Source of the DNA: an uncultured Clostridia bacterium
GTDB taxonomy: Bacteria > Bacillota > Clostridia > Oscillospirales > Ruminococcaceae
Direction of reading: 5' to 3'
Length of the DNA stretch: 55,831 bases
NCBI GenBank assembly: GCA_947625195.1
Contig: CANQNK010000015.1
Span: 1 to 55,831 of the forward strand
The notes under the pieces were generated by a model that saw only the letters and a program-made list of their open reading frames with translations, did no database searches and had not been told where the DNA came from. Positions 54,922 to 55,831 of the stretch are shown piece by piece. Every line of letters begins with the position of its first letter. Within the stretch, counting starts at the first letter, position 1. The position numbers and the translations under genes were made by a program.

Positions 54922-55831
54922 TTGTCTATTATCTCCTCCCACCAATCGCGGTTATCTAGATACCACTTGACCGTCTTCTTTATTCCGTCTTCAAACCTTG
55001 TCTCAGGCAGCCAGCCAAGTTCATTATGAATCTTTGTCGGGTCTATCGCATAACGCAGATCGTGTCCCTTTCTGTCTGTGACATATGTTATAAGGCTTTC
55101 TGGCTTGTTGAGTTCCTTACAGATAAGCTTTACAATGTCAATATTTCTCATCTCGTTGTGTCCGCCGACATTGTATATCTCTCCCACTCGTCCCCTGTGG
55201 ATAATCAGATCTATCGCCTTGCAGTGGTCTGCAACATACAGCCAGTCTCTCACATTCTCTCCCTTTCCGTATACCGGAAGAGGCTTGTCGTTTAGGGCAT
55301 TCGCTATCATCAGAGGTATCAGCTTTTCCGGAAAATGGTAAGGACCGTAGTTGTTTGAGCATCGGCTTATCGTTACGGGTAAGCCATATGTCCTGTGGTA
55401 CGCAAGGACCAGTAAATCAGCGCTTGCCTTTGACGCGCTGTACGGTGAGCTTGTATGGATAGGCGTCTCCTCTGTGAAAAACAGATCGGGCCTGTCAAGC
55501 GGAAGATCTCCGTATACTTCATCTGTTGAAACCTGATGATATCTTGTGATTCCGTACTTCCTGCAGGCATCCATAAGAACCTGTGTGCCAAGGATATTTG
55601 TCTGCAAAAATACCTCGGGATTTTCAATAGAGCGGTCAACGTGGCTTTCTGCCGCAAAATTCACCACTATATCCGGGTGCTCATCCTCAAAAAGCTTGTA
55701 CACTCCCGCTCTGTCGCATATGTCAAGCTTTACAAATCGGAAGTTTGCGTTATTCATTACCGAAGCAAGCGTTGACAGATTTCCCGCATATGTCAGCTTG
55801 TCAAGACAAATTATACGGTAGCCAGGATGCT
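54918..55831 (-). CDS. rfbB: dTDP-glucose 4,6-dehydratase (5' end outside window)
   Basis: About 304 residues visible; the N-terminus with the NAD-binding glycine motif lies beyond the window, and the frame is open to its edge (visible start [20 protein letters not shown]). Motifs: [37 protein letters not shown] with catalytic Tyr/Lys and [17 protein letters not shown]. Second step in dTDP-L-rhamnose synthesis; rfbA, rfbC and rfbD are probably upstream. Confidence 0.95.
   Translation of the reverse strand, partial: HPGYRIICLDKLTYAGNLSTLASVMNNANFRFVKLDICDRAGVYKLFEDEHPDIVVNFAAESHVDRSIENPEVFLQTNILGTQVLMDACRKYGITRYHQVSTDEVYGDLPLDRPDLFFTEETPIHTSSPYSASKASADLLVLAYHRTYGLPVTISRCSNNYGPYHFPEKLIPLMIANALNDKPLPVYGKGENVRDWLYVADHCKAIDLIIHRGRVGEIYNVGGHNEMRNIDIVKLICKELNKPESLITYVTDRKGHDLRYAIDPTKIHNELGWLPETRFEDGIKKTVKWYLDNRDWWEEIIDK

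Overview
The window looks like chromosomal DNA of an anaerobic, low-to-mid G+C Gram-positive bacterium of the class Clostridia, most likely a Ruminococcus-type Oscillospiraceae member. Three things point there: dockerin-tagged secreted enzymes together with a membrane-anchored cohesin-like protein, strong AGGAGG ribosome binding sites with Firmicute-style RNA control (lysine riboswitch, leucine T-box), and genes such as ClpC, MntP and a YjcZ-like Cys-rich miniprotein. No species is assigned.

Layout. 1-3.9 kb: right-hand part of a filamentous-phage (inovirus)-like prophage. It holds the end of a pIII-like surface protein, a pVI-like miniprotein, a Zot/pI ATPase, an RstA-type Rep broken by an in-frame stop, and an IS30-family transposase with a 1-base frameshift. 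3.9-11.8 kb (minus): a PH-like membrane protein; HAD phosphatase, XRE-cupin regulator and acyl-CoA synthetase; then queA, PAS protein, metallophosphoesterase, tgt and mntP. 11.9-15.1 kb (plus): lysine riboswitch-controlled asd-dapA-dapB. 15.1-18.4 kb (minus): GH3 glycosidase, ispF and a small membrane-anchored protein. 18.5-25.5 kb (plus): CapA-like lipoprotein, AraC regulator, GH31 alpha-xylosidase, GNAT, then a bitopic protein plus a membrane-anchored cohesin-like protein. 25.5-31.8 kb: GH59-like enzyme (minus), Fe-S aldo/keto reductase (plus), and a secreted D,D-carboxypeptidase/GH25/dockerin chimera (minus). 32.1-36.4 kb (minus): radical SAM protein of the SPL type and a four-gene ABC/FtsX operon starting with a small secreted protein. 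36.8-41.8 kb: cstA, a YdcF relic next to a hairpin-rich element, tRNA-Leu(GAG), a DUF1015 protein, a DtxR-like regulator and galE. 41.9-44.8 kb: Cys-rich miniprotein and ClpC. 44.8-53.6 kb (minus): T-box-leuA, dockerin-GH30 with its AraC regulator, and leuC-leuD-ybjQ-leuB. 53.6-55.8 kb (minus): 2x[4Fe-4S] ferredoxin, LicD and the start of a sugar-nucleotide (rfbB) locus that runs off the window.

How it fits together. The glycosidases (GH3, GH31, GH30, GH59-like), two AraC regulators and the cohesin/dockerin pair suggest plant or host glycan use with surface-attached enzymes. The leuA T-box reads the specifier CUC, which matches the tRNA-Leu(GAG) encoded in this same window. The most unusual items are the decayed inovirus-like element with its adjacent IS30 transposase, the carboxypeptidase-GH25-dockerin chimera whose GH25 active-site Glu appears to be lost, the membrane-anchored cohesin-like protein, and the secreted-protein/split-FtsX ABC operon.
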